Origin: DATFWK01 sp035259345
GTDB lineage: Bacteria > Actinomycetota > Thermoleophilia > Miltoncostaeales > Miltoncostaeaceae
Assembly: GCA_035259345.1 (NCBI GenBank)
Contig: DATFWK010000069.1
Coordinates: forward strand, 1 to 24,328
Reading direction: 5' to 3'
DNA: 24,328 bases
Both the position numbers and the translations under genes were made by a program. Positions 1-8,614 of this stretch are shown one piece after another (the stretch's first letter is position 1; each line of letters starts with the position of its first letter). Under the pieces are notes generated by a model, which was not told the DNA's origin, did no database searches, and worked only from the letters and a program-made list of their open reading frames with translations.

Positions 1-647
1 GTCGCGATGAAGCTGACCGATGCGATCCGGTCGACGACGCCCTCCGGCTCGACCACCTGGACGTTCCTCACGGTCTCGGCCGTGAGCGGCCCGAACCACG
101 GCTGATCCTCGAACGCGCGGCGCCACCCGCGGTCGGTGTACCAGGGGCTCGCGCCGCGGTGGGCGTGCACGAGGCGCTGGACGGCGTCCACCCACGCCAC
201 GTCCCGGTCCATCACGTTCCACACCAGCCCGAGCCGCCGCCCCTCCGCCAGCACGCGGTGGATCTCGGCCAGCGCGGTCGGCCCGTCGAACCAGTGGAAG
301 GCCTGCGCGACGGTCACCGCGTCGACGGCCCCGTCCGGCAGCGGGATGCGCTCGGCCGTGCCGGCCAGGACCCGGACGCCGGGAAGGGCCGCGGCCAGCT
401 CGGCGCGCATGCCGTCCACCGGCTCGACGGCGACCACCTCGGCGCCGGTCGGGACCAGCTCGCGGGTGAGCTTGCCGGTGCCGGCCGCCATGTCGAGCAC
501 CCGCCGCCCGGGGCCGAGGCCGAGCGCCCGCACGAGCAGGGCCACCGCCGCGGGCGGGTATCCCGGCCGGGCGCGCTCGTAGCGAGCGCCGCCGGCGAAG
601 CCGGACTCCGCCTCCCGGCGGATCTGCGCCCCGGCCCGGCCGCTCAG
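1..647 (-). CDS. Class I SAM-dependent methyltransferase, 3' end cut by window edge
   Basis: About 215 residues are visible and the C-terminus lies beyond the left edge. The fold is that of the Methyltransf_11/25 small-molecule methyltransferases. An N-terminal YERARPGYPP segment (residues 23-32) precedes the SAM-binding motif I LDMAAGTGKLTR (51-62). The acidic end of strand 2 follows in VVAVEPVDGM, and then AERIPLPDGAVDAVTVAQAFHWF, the usual motif II/III region with its FHW signature. The substrate cannot be told. No ATG, GTG or TTG lies in frame near the N-terminus. The best start is a CTG at 647-645, which overlaps the dgt stop as CTGA and has a GAGGG ribosome-binding site 6 bases upstream, so translation is probably coupled to dgt. 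The protein would then begin MSGRAGAQIRRE. The methyltransferase call is firm; the CTG start is inferred. Confidence 0.85.
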   Translation of the reverse strand, partial: MSGRAGAQIRREAESGFAGGARYERARPGYPPAAVALLVRALGLGPGRRVLDMAAGTGKLTRELVPTGAEVVAVEPVDGMRAELAAALPGVRVLAGTAERIPLPDGAVDAVTVAQAFHWFDGPTALAEIHRVLAEGRRLGLVWNVMDRDVAWVDAVQRLVHAHRGASPWYTDRGWRRAFEDQPWFGPLTAETVRNVQVVEPEGVVDRIASVSFIA

Positions 648-1624
648 AGCGGGCCCTCGCGCGGGAGCAGCGCCTCCCGGTAGACCCGCAGCGCGTAGCG
701 GTCGGTCATCCCCGCGACGTGGTCGGTGACGCGGGTGACGAGGTCGTCGCCCGGCCCGGGCGGCAGGAGCTCCGGCCGCTCGAGGTACCAGTCGAAGAGC
801 GCGACGACGACGCCCTGTGCGCGCCGGGACTCCTCGCTGTTCGGCGGCGCCAGGTAGACCCGGCGGAACATGAAGCGCCTGAGCTCCAGGAGCGCACGCT
901 CGAGGTCGGGCGACTGCGCGATGCGATCGCCGTCGCGGCTCGCCTCGACGACATCCGTCACCAGGCGGGTCAGCCGCTCGCCGGTGGTCGCGCCCAGCAT
1001 CTCGATCGGCTCGGGCGGGAGCTCGGCCGGGTCGAGCGCCCCGGCCCGGATGGCGTCCTCGATGTCGTGGTTGACGTAGGCCACGCGATCCAGCAGCCGG
1101 ACGACCTGGCCCTCGAGCGTCGCGGGCTTCCCGGGGCCGGTGTGGTGGCGGATCCCGTCGCGCACCTCGCGGGTGAGGTTCAGGCCGCGGCCGTCGCGCT
1201 CCAGCACCTCCACCACCCGCACGCTCTGCTCGTTGTGGCGGAAGCGGCGGTCGAAGCGGGCCTGGAGCACCTCGTCGAGCGCCGCCTCGCCGGAGTGGCC
1301 GAAGGGCGCATGGCCGAGGTCGTGACCCATCGCGATCGCCTCGACCAGGTCCTCGTCGAGCGCCAGCGCCCGCGCCACGGTGCGGGCCACGGCCGAGACC
1401 TCGAGCGTGTGCGTGAGCCGGGTGCGGTAGTGGTCGCCCTCCGGGGCGATGAACACCTGCGTCTTGTGCTTGAGCCGCCGGAACGACTTGGTGTGCAGGA
1501 TGCGGTCGCGGTCCTGCTGGAACGCGCTCCGCAGCGGGTCCGGAGGCTCCGGCCGCTCGCGGACGGCCTCCTCGGCACGCGCCGCCCGCGGGCCCAGCGG
1601 CCGCGCGGCCTGGCGCAGGCTCAC
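644..1624 (-). CDS. dgt: Deoxyguanosinetriphosphate triphosphohydrolase-like protein (HD domain dNTPase)
   Basis: 326 residues. Family members hydrolyse dNTPs (dGTP classically) to the deoxynucleoside and triphosphate, which limits dNTP pools in the cytoplasm. The HD metal site is complete: H72 in LTHTLEVS, the H101-D102 pair in MGHDLGHAPFGH, and D187 in AYVNHDIEDA. The N-terminal FRRLKHKTQVF segment (48-58) and the HNEQSVRVVE segment (130-139) are typical of the Dgt/dNTPase family. The length fits the shorter dNTPase type without the large E. coli insertions. The start is GTG, overlapping the stop of the upstream gene by four bases (GTGA), and the stop overlaps the probable methyltransferase start. 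It belongs to the glyQ-glyS-ppdK operon. Its precise dNTP preference cannot be read from sequence. Confidence 0.95.
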   Translation of the reverse strand: MSLRQAARPLGPRAARAEEAVRERPEPPDPLRSAFQQDRDRILHTKSFRRLKHKTQVFIAPEGDHYRTRLTHTLEVSAVARTVARALALDEDLVEAIAMGHDLGHAPFGHSGEAALDEVLQARFDRRFRHNEQSVRVVEVLERDGRGLNLTREVRDGIRHHTGPGKPATLEGQVVRLLDRVAYVNHDIEDAIRAGALDPAELPPEPIEMLGATTGERLTRLVTDVVEASRDGDRIAQSPDLERALLELRRFMFRRVYLAPPNSEESRRAQGVVVALFDWYLERPELLPPGPGDDLVTRVTDHVAGMTDRYALRVYREALLPREGPL

Positions 1625-2391
1625 GCCAGCGCCGGCGCCTGGGCGGGGAGCTGGATCGGGAAGACCCAGGGACCGGGCAGCCCGTCGTGCGAGCCGCGCT
1701 CCCCCATCGTCCCGATCGTGACCGTGAGGTGGACCGTGTCCCGCGGGATCGCGGGGGCGATGGCCAGCGAGCCCTCGACGCGGTTGCCCTCGCGCTCGAC
1801 GTCCACGAGCGCCGTGCGGTAGCGCCGGCCCTGGTCGTCGACCACGAGCACGTCGAGCGCCCCGAGCGGCTTGCGCTTCTTCGGGTCGCTCGTGTGCGCC
1901 AGGTAGCGCAGCCGCGCGCCGTTCTGGTAGCGCTCGAGCGAGGTCAGGGCGACCGTGACGTCGTCGATCGACTCGGTCTGGTTGAGCGCGACGACGCCCC
2001 GCAGCGTGCCGGGGCTGAAGACCAGCGCCTGGGGGAACGGGTCCGGGACGTCGCCCCAGCTCTCGGGCTCGCGGGGCTGGGCCATCGGGATGTCCGCCGC
2101 CAGCTGGTGGATGCGCTCACCCGAGCGGTGCTTCCAGATGTGCGGCCGCTCGCGGAAGAGGGACAAGAGCGCCCGGTGGGAGAACGCGCGCCCGTCATCC
2201 GGGATGTAGAGGCCGTAGCGGCCCTGGTCCGGCCGGGTCAGCTCGATGAAGGCGGCGGGTCGGTCGTCGGGCGCGGCCGCGCGGCCGCACCGGTCCGCGT
2301 AGTGCAGGTGGTCGATCTCCCAGCCGTCGATCAGGAGCTCGATGAGGTCCCCGAGGCTGCCGAGCCTGTAGCGCTCTTCAGATATGGCCGT
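1621..2391 (-). CDS. Conserved-looking protein of unknown function between ppdK and dgt
   Basis: About 255 residues; I do not recognise the family. There is no signal peptide or membrane segment. The N-terminal part is acidic and mixed alpha/beta (GSLGDLIELLIDGWEIDHLHYADRC, then AFIELTRPDQGRYGLYIPDDGRAFSH). The middle and C-terminal parts look strand-rich (FSPGTLRGVVALNQ, LDVLVVDDQGRRYRTALVDV, VHLTVTIGTMG), possibly a beta sandwich. The reading frame is open with third-position GC like its neighbours, and its stop overlaps the dgt start, so it is very likely a real operon member. The start is a problem: no ATG, GTG or TTG is in frame between the ppdK stop and the protein body. An AGGAG motif (2400-2396) precedes ACG at 2391 (spacing 4) and ATA at 2385 (spacing 10). 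I list the ACG, but either is possible, as is a base error. Confidence 0.72.
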   Translation of the reverse strand, partial: TAISEERYRLGSLGDLIELLIDGWEIDHLHYADRCGRAAAPDDRPAAFIELTRPDQGRYGLYIPDDGRAFSHRALLSLFRERPHIWKHRSGERIHQLAADIPMAQPREPESWGDVPDPFPQALVFSPGTLRGVVALNQTESIDDVTVALTSLERYQNGARLRYLAHTSDPKKRKPLGALDVLVVDDQGRRYRTALVDVEREGNRVEGSLAIAPAIPRDTVHLTVTIGTMGERGSHDGLPGPWVFPIQLPAQAPALA

Positions 2392-2458
2392 GCGTCTCCT
2401 GGTGACTCCCGACGCAGAACAATACTCCCAGTACCGCCACGAACGCCGCCCCTCGGGC

Positions 2459-5125
2459 TCAGCCTGGAGCGGTGCCCGCGAGCGCCGCCTGGCCGGCCGC
2501 GATGCGGGCGATCTGGACCCGGTAGGGCGAGCAGGAGACGTAGTCCAGGCCCACCTCGTGGCAGAAGCGGATGGAGTCCGGGTCGCCGCCGTGCTCGCCG
2601 CAGATGCCGAGCTTGATGTCCGGCTTCGCCCCGCGGGCACGCTCGGACGCCATCCGCACGAGCTGCCCGACGCCGGCGACGTCGAGCGTCTCGAAGGGGT
2701 TGGCCGAGAGGATGTTCCGCTGGAGGTAGCGCGTCAGGAACTTGCCCTCGGCGTCGTCACGGCTGAAGGCCAGCGTCGTCTGCGTGAGGTCGTTCGTGCC
2801 GAAGGAGAAGAAGTCGGCCTGGCGGGCGATCTCGGCCGCGGTCAGCGCCGCGCGCGGCACCTCGATCATCGTCCCGACGAGGAAGTCGATGCGCTCCCCC
2901 AGCTCCTCCATCACGCGCTCGGCCTCGGCGATGACCTCCTCGCGGAGGATCCTGAGCTCCTCCTCGAACCCGACGAGCGGGATCATGATCTCGACCTGGG
3001 GCTCGCCCCCGGTCTCCTCGCGTACTCGCAGGGCGGCGCTGACGATCGCCGCGACCTGCATGCGGTAGACCTCGGGCCACTCGATGGCCAGGCGGCAGCC
3101 GCGCATGCCGAGCATCGGGTTGAGCTCGTGCAGCTCCTGCACGCGGGCGAGGCGCCGCTCGTCCTCCGGGTCGGCGGCGCCGCGCTCGCGCTCGAGCGCG
3201 ACGGTTACCGTCAGGTCGAGCAGGCTCGGCAGGAACTCGTGCAGGGGCGGGTCGAGCAGCCGGATCGTGACCGGGAGCCCGGCCATCGCGCGCAGGATGC
3301 CGACGAAGTCCTCCTCCTGGAACGGCTTCAGCCGCTCGAGCGCGTCGAGCCGCTCGGCCTCGCCGGCGGCCAGGATCATCTCCTGGACGATCGGCACTCG
3401 GTCCTCGGCGAAGAACATGTGCTCCGTGCGGCAGAGCCCGATGCCCTCCGCGCCGAACTCGCGCGCCCGCCGCGCGTCCTCGGGCGTGTCGGCGTTGGTC
3501 CGCACGCGCATGGTGCGGGCCGCGTCGGCCCACTCGAGGATCCGCATGAGGTGCGGGTTGTCGGCCTGCGGCGGCACGAGCGGCGCCTCGCCCAGGAATA
3601 CCCCGCCGCCGGTGCCGTCGATCGTGATGAGGTCGCCGGCCCCGACGTGGTGGCCGGCGATGGACATGCCGCCGTTCTCCGGGTCGAGCTCGATCTCCGA
3701 CACGCCGGTCACCGCCGGCTTGCCCATGCCCACGGCGACGATGGCGGCGTGGGAGGTCTTGCCGCCGCGCGCCGTGAGGATGCCCTGGGCGCCGATCATG
3801 CCGTGCAGGTCGTCTGGGGTCGTCTCGTCACGGACGAGGATCACCCGCTCGCCAGCCTTCCCGCGCCGCTCGGCCTCGTCGGCGTCGAACACCACGGCGC
3901 CCACCGCCGCGCCGGGCGAGGCGTTCACGCCGCGGGCCACCGGCTCGGGCGCCTGGCCGACGTCGAGCTGCGGCAGCAGCAGCTGGCGCACCTGGTCGGC
4001 GTCCACCAGGTCGAGGAGGGCCTCGTCGCTCGTCACCAGGCCCTCGTCGACCATGTCGACCGCGATGCGCGCCATGGCCTGGGCGCTGCGCTTGCCGTTG
4101 CGGGTCTGGAGCATGTAGAGGCGGCCGTCCTCGATCGTGAACTCCACGTCCTGCATGTTCCGGTAGGTCCGTTCCAGCAGCCCCATCGTCTCGATCAGCT
4201 GCTCGTAGGCCTCGGGCAGCTCGGTCGCGAGCTCGGCGAGCGGTCGCGGGGTGCGGATGCCCGCCACCACGTCCTCGCCCTGGGCGTTGATGAGGAAGTC
4301 GCCGAAGGGCTCGGCGGCCTCGCCGGTCGTGTTGTTGCGGGTGAAGGCCACGCCGGTGCCGGAGCGGTCGCCGGTGTTGCCGAAGACCATCTGCTGGACG
4401 TTCACGGCGGTGCCGAGGTCCCAGGGAATGTGGTTGAGCCGGCGGTAGTCCTGCGCGCGCCGGTTGTCCCAGCTCTCGAACACGGCGCGGATCGCCGCGT
4501 CCAGCTGCGCGCGCGGGTCCTGCGGGAACGGCTCGCCGCGCTCGCGCTCGAAGATCTCCTTGTACCGGTCGACCAGCTCGCGCAGGTCGTCGGCCGAGAG
4601 GTCCACGTCGGCCTTTGCGCCCCGGGCGTCCTTCATCTCGTCGAGCGCGCGCTCGAAGGCGGCCTTGTCCACCCCGGACACGACGTCCCCGAACATCGAG
4701 ATGAAGCGCCGGTAGGAGTCGTAGGCGAAGCGGGCGTTGCCGGTGCGCTCGGCGAGGCCCTCGACGCTGCGGTCGTTCAGGCCCAGGTTGAGGACCGTGT
4801 CCATCATCCCCGGCATCGAGAACTTCGCGCCGCTGCGGACCGAGACCAGGAGCGGGTCGGCCGGGTCGCCCAGGCGCCGGCCGGCCTCCTCCTCGAGGCG
4901 GGCGAGGTGCTCGTCGACCTCCGCCTCGAGCCCCGCGGGCAGCTCGTGGCCGCCGCGCAGGTAGGCCATGCAGGCCTCGGTCGTGATCGTGAAGCCCCGC
5001 GGCACGGGCAGGCCGAGGCGCGTCATCTCGGCGACGTTGGCCCCCTTCCCGCCGAGGAGGTCGCGCATCTCCCGCGACCCCTCCGAGAAGTCGTAGACCA
5101 GCTTCGTGCCCACCGTCGTCCTCAA
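2459..5125 (-). CDS. ppdK: Pyruvate, phosphate dikinase
   Basis: 888 residues, the usual PPDK length. It interconverts pyruvate + ATP + Pi and PEP + AMP + PPi in the cytoplasm. The N-terminal ATP-grasp domain begins YDFSEGSREMRDLLGGKGAN (11-30) and includes SVRSGAKFSMPGMMDT (95-110). The swivelling phosphohistidine domain has TARGGKTSHAAIVAVGMGKP with catalytic His459. The C-terminal PEP/pyruvate barrel carries GLCRTEHMFF (563-572), NPMLGMRGCR (669-678), FGTNDLTQTTLAFSRDD and the catalytic Cys842 in GICGEHGGDP. Regulatory Thr457 sits two residues before the His, as in regulated PPDKs, but no DUF299 regulatory protein is in the window. The start is TTG, overlapping the glyS stop as TTGA, with a GGGGGG tract about 6 bases upstream. 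A GTG at codon 5 is an alternative. Confidence 0.98.
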   Translation of the reverse strand: MRTTVGTKLVYDFSEGSREMRDLLGGKGANVAEMTRLGLPVPRGFTITTEACMAYLRGGHELPAGLEAEVDEHLARLEEEAGRRLGDPADPLLVSVRSGAKFSMPGMMDTVLNLGLNDRSVEGLAERTGNARFAYDSYRRFISMFGDVVSGVDKAAFERALDEMKDARGAKADVDLSADDLRELVDRYKEIFERERGEPFPQDPRAQLDAAIRAVFESWDNRRAQDYRRLNHIPWDLGTAVNVQQMVFGNTGDRSGTGVAFTRNNTTGEAAEPFGDFLINAQGEDVVAGIRTPRPLAELATELPEAYEQLIETMGLLERTYRNMQDVEFTIEDGRLYMLQTRNGKRSAQAMARIAVDMVDEGLVTSDEALLDLVDADQVRQLLLPQLDVGQAPEPVARGVNASPGAAVGAVVFDADEAERRGKAGERVILVRDETTPDDLHGMIGAQGILTARGGKTSHAAIVAVGMGKPAVTGVSEIELDPENGGMSIAGHHVGAGDLITIDGTGGGVFLGEAPLVPPQADNPHLMRILEWADAARTMRVRTNADTPEDARRAREFGAEGIGLCRTEHMFFAEDRVPIVQEMILAAGEAERLDALERLKPFQEEDFVGILRAMAGLPVTIRLLDPPLHEFLPSLLDLTVTVALERERGAADPEDERRLARVQELHELNPMLGMRGCRLAIEWPEVYRMQVAAIVSAALRVREETGGEPQVEIMIPLVGFEEELRILREEVIAEAERVMEELGERIDFLVGTMIEVPRAALTAAEIARQADFFSFGTNDLTQTTLAFSRDDAEGKFLTRYLQRNILSANPFETLDVAGVGQLVRMASERARGAKPDIKLGICGEHGGDPDSIRFCHEVGLDYVSCSPYRVQIARIAAGQAALAGTAPG

Positions 5126-7198
5126 CGCGTGCCCCCCTGTGTGACCTTGGAGAAGTCGGCGACCTTCCCGAGCGCGCCGGCCGCCTTCCGGACGAGCGCG
5201 TAGCGGCGCTCGCGCACGGCCGGGTCCGGCGCGTTCACGAGCACGTCCTCGAAGAAGCGGTCGACCGCGGTGGCCAGCGGCGCCGCCGCCGCCAGCGCCG
5301 CCGCGAGGTCGCGCCGCCGCCGGGCCGCCTCGACTCCCGGCCCGACCGCGCCGATCGCATCGTCGAGGGCCCCCTCGCCCTCGTCCCCCGCGGGCTCGAA
5401 CGGGCGGTCGCCGTCCGGCCCCTGCTGGGCGATCTTGATGCAGCGCGTCGAGGCCGTCCAGAGCGCCCAGAAGCCCTCGTCCGCGCGCGCGGCCTCGATG
5501 CCGCGCGCCCAGGCTGCGGTCGCCACGACGCTGCGCAGATCCGCGCCCTGGGCGGCTGCGGCCGCCTCGGCGCCGACGCCCTCGCCCGCGAGCTGGAACG
5601 CCAGGCGGTCGGCGACGAACGCGTCGAGGGCGTCGAGGGTCTGCTCGGGGGAGCGCGCCAGGTCGGCGCCCTGGCCGCGGAAGGCCTCGAAGGCGTCCCG
5701 GAAGGCCTCGCCGAGGTCCGCGTCCCAGCCCCGCTCGAGGGCGATCCTGACCAGCCCCGCCGCCGCCCGTCGCAGGCCGTAGGGGTCCTTCGAGCCCTTC
5801 GGGACCTCGCCGATCGCGAAGGCGCCCACGAGGTTGTCGATCTTCTCGGCCGCCGCCAGCAGCGCCCCGGCCGTGGTCGAGGGGGTCGGCGACTCGGGCC
5901 CCTCCGGCAGGTACTGCTCCTCGATCGCCCGGCTCACCTCCTCGTCCATCCCCTCGAGGCGCGCGTAGTGCGCGGCCGCGTAGCCCTGGAGCTCCGGGAA
6001 CTCGGCGACGAGCACCGCGCCCTGGTCGGCCTTGGCCCAGCGCGCGGCCTCCTCCGCCTCCCCGGCCGGCTCGCCGACGCGCTCCGCGAGGCCCCGCACG
6101 CCCGCGACGAGGCGGTCGCGCTTGTCGGCCATCGTGCCGAGGCGCTGGTGGAAGACGATCGCGTCGAGGCGCCGGTCGAGCTCGGCCAGGCCGGCCGCGC
6201 GGTCCTTCTCGAAGCTGAACGCGGCGTCCTGGAGGCGCGCGTCGAGCACCTCCTCGTTGCCGCGCGTGATGAGATCGGCGTGGGCGGGGTCGCCGTTCGA
6301 CACCGCGAGGAACCCGCTCTCGAGGGTGCCGTCGGCGCGCTCGAGCGGGAAGTAGCGCTGGTGGGTCTGCATCGCGGTCACCAGCACCTTGGGCGGCAGG
6401 CGCATGTGCTCCTCGGCGATGCGTCCGGCGATGACGCTCGGCCACTCGACCAGGTAGACGACCTCCTCGAGCTTGCCGAGCGGGTCGCGCCACGTGCACT
6501 CTCGCTCCGCTGCCGCCGCGTGCAGCGCCTCGTCGATCACGCGCCTGCGCTCGCCGTGGTCGGCCACGACGCCGACGGCGCGGACGGCCTCCCGGTAGTC
6601 GCCGGCCCGCTCGATGCGAGCGGGGCCCCCGATGAAGCGGTGGCCCATGCTCGTGTCGCCGGCCCGAAGGCCGTGGAGCTCGAAGGGGACCGTCCGGCCG
6701 TCCAGCTTGGCGACGATCCAGCGCACCGGGCGTGAGAATCGCAGGCCCGTGCCCTCGCCCCAGCGCATGGTCTTCGAGAAGCGCAGGCCCTCGAGAAGCC
6801 GGCGTGCGGTCTCCGGGACCAGGTCCTCGACTGGCCGCGCCTCGTCGCGGAGCTCGGCCGCGACGAAGCGCCGCCCGCCCTGGCCCTCCCGCTCCACCAG
6901 CTGGGCGGGCTCGATGCCGTGCTTGCGCGCGAAGCCCTCCGCCGCCGGGGTCGGGCGGCCCTCGGCGTCGAACGCGGCGTCCACCGGGGGCCCGAGCACC
7001 ACGCGCGTCTCGGACGGCTGGGCGTCGGGAAGGCCGGCGGCGAGCACGGCGATGCGCCGCGGCGCCACCCAGACCTCGATCCGCTCGGGCTCGATCCGCA
7101 GCGCCTCCAGGCTCGCCTTCACCAACCCCCCGGCCTGCTCGACGGCCTCCCTGCACGCGCTGGAGGGCAGCTCCTCGCAGCCGACCTCGAGCAGCAGG

Positions 7199-7206
<8 letters not shown>
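5122..7206 (-). CDS. glyS: Glycyl-tRNA synthetase, beta subunit
   Basis: 694 residues, the normal length. It is the tRNA-recognising partner of the alpha2-beta2 GlyRS, which charges tRNA-Gly. The family opening LLLEVGCEELPSSACREAV is at residues 4-22. The conserved core includes LRFSKTMRWGEGTGLRFSRP, RAGDTSMGHRF and TAMQTHQRYFPLE. The C-terminal third contains the HD-like region and the DALR anticodon-binding domain (around LVRKAAGALGKVADFSKV at the end). The start is GTG at 7206, overlapping the glyQ stop by eight bases. The stop overlaps the ppdK start. The arrangement implies coupled translation and balanced amounts of the two subunits. Confidence 0.98.
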
Positions 7207-8077
<871 letters not shown>

Positions 8078-8104
8078 GCGGCCTCCGCCGGGGATGGGCC
8101 GCCG

Positions 8105-8110
8105 AGTCTA
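8105..8110 (-). promoter_or_regulatory. Possible -10 element for the glyQ operon
   Basis: TAGACT on the minus strand fits TANNNT and lies 27 bases upstream of the glyQ ATG, leaving a short leader that contains the GGAGG site. No convincing -35 hexamer is seen at 16-18 bases upstream. The gap between the divergent glyQ and thioesterase genes (8078-8185) must hold both promoters. Confidence 0.35.
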
Positions 8111-8157
8111 TCCGGGCCCCGGCGAGCCAGTGGGGCCCGGGATGGGCGCAGGGGACG

Positions 8158-8186
8158 TTGATCCCTGACGCCGGCGGGCCGATACT
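8158..8186 (+). promoter_or_regulatory. Sigma-70-type promoter overlapping the thioesterase start
   Basis: TTGATC (8158-8163), a 17-base spacer, and GATACT (8181-8186) form a good housekeeping promoter, the best in the window by consensus. Its -10 ends on the first base of the TTG that begins the thioesterase frame. The expected transcription start (about 8192-8194) would fall after that TTG, near an in-frame ATC at 8192. Either another promoter makes the mRNA or translation starts further in. Confidence 0.5.
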
Positions 8187-8614
8187 TGCCCATCGACCTC
8201 GAGGCGCTGAACGCCCTCGGCGAGGGCTCGCTGGTCGGACTCCTCGGCATCGAGATCGTCGCGGCCGAGGACGGCGCGGTCCACGCGCGACTGCCGGTGC
8301 GGGCCGAGGTCATGGCTCCCAACGGCTTCCTCCACGCCGGCTCGGTGGTCTCGCTCGCCGACACGGCCTGCGGCTACGGCACCTACCTCAGCCTGCCCTC
8401 CGGCGCGGAGGGGTTCGCGACGGTGGAGCTCGCCTCACACCACGTCGGCACCGCGCGGGGAGGGGCGATCGAGTGCCGCGCCGGCCGCGTCCATGCCGGC
8501 CGCTCGACCCAGGTGTGGGATGCGCGCGTCACCGGCGAGGGCGACCGCGCGATCGCCCTCTTTCGGTGCACCCAGCTGATCCTCTGGCCGCGGACAGACG
8601 GGGCAGCGCCCTAG
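8186..8614 (+). CDS. PaaI-family hotdog-fold acyl-CoA thioesterase
   Basis: 142 residues, the usual size of a single hotdog domain. Family enzymes hydrolyse acyl- or aryl-CoA thioesters as cytoplasmic tetramers. The signature N46-GFLHAGSVVSLADTACGYGT corresponds to the PaaI/4-hydroxybenzoyl-CoA thioesterase helix region; H50 and D59 are the likely active-site region. The second half (ATVELASHHVGTARGGAIECRA) gives the long central strands. Substrate unknown; no CoA-pathway genes adjoin. The first in-frame start is TTG at 8186, which coincides with a -10 element, so the true start may be a few codons inside. The gene converges on the MerR-DUF1835 gene; their TAG stops share the palindrome CTAG (8611-8614), so there is no space for a conventional terminator. 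Confidence 0.9.
   Translation: MPIDLEALNALGEGSLVGLLGIEIVAAEDGAVHARLPVRAEVMAPNGFLHAGSVVSLADTACGYGTYLSLPSGAEGFATVELASHHVGTARGGAIECRAGRVHAGRSTQVWDARVTGEGDRAIALFRCTQLILWPRTDGAAP

Noticed and set aside
2384..5203. Very long plus-strand open frame of 939 codons opposite ppdK
   Set aside because: It is the antisense shadow of ppdK in GC-rich DNA; its translation is low-complexity Arg/Gly/Val/His/Glu-rich with no domain, while the minus strand gives a full PPDK.
5126..7156. Extension of the ppdK frame across glyS as one 1565-residue protein
   Set aside because: The upstream part is a shifted-frame shadow of glyS, rich in Arg, Gly and Ala; a normal PPDK starts at the TTG overlapping the glyS stop.
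8078..8185. T-box riboswitch for glyQS
   Set aside because: The gap is 108 bases and shared with a divergent gene; no T-box sequence or specifier stem is seen.
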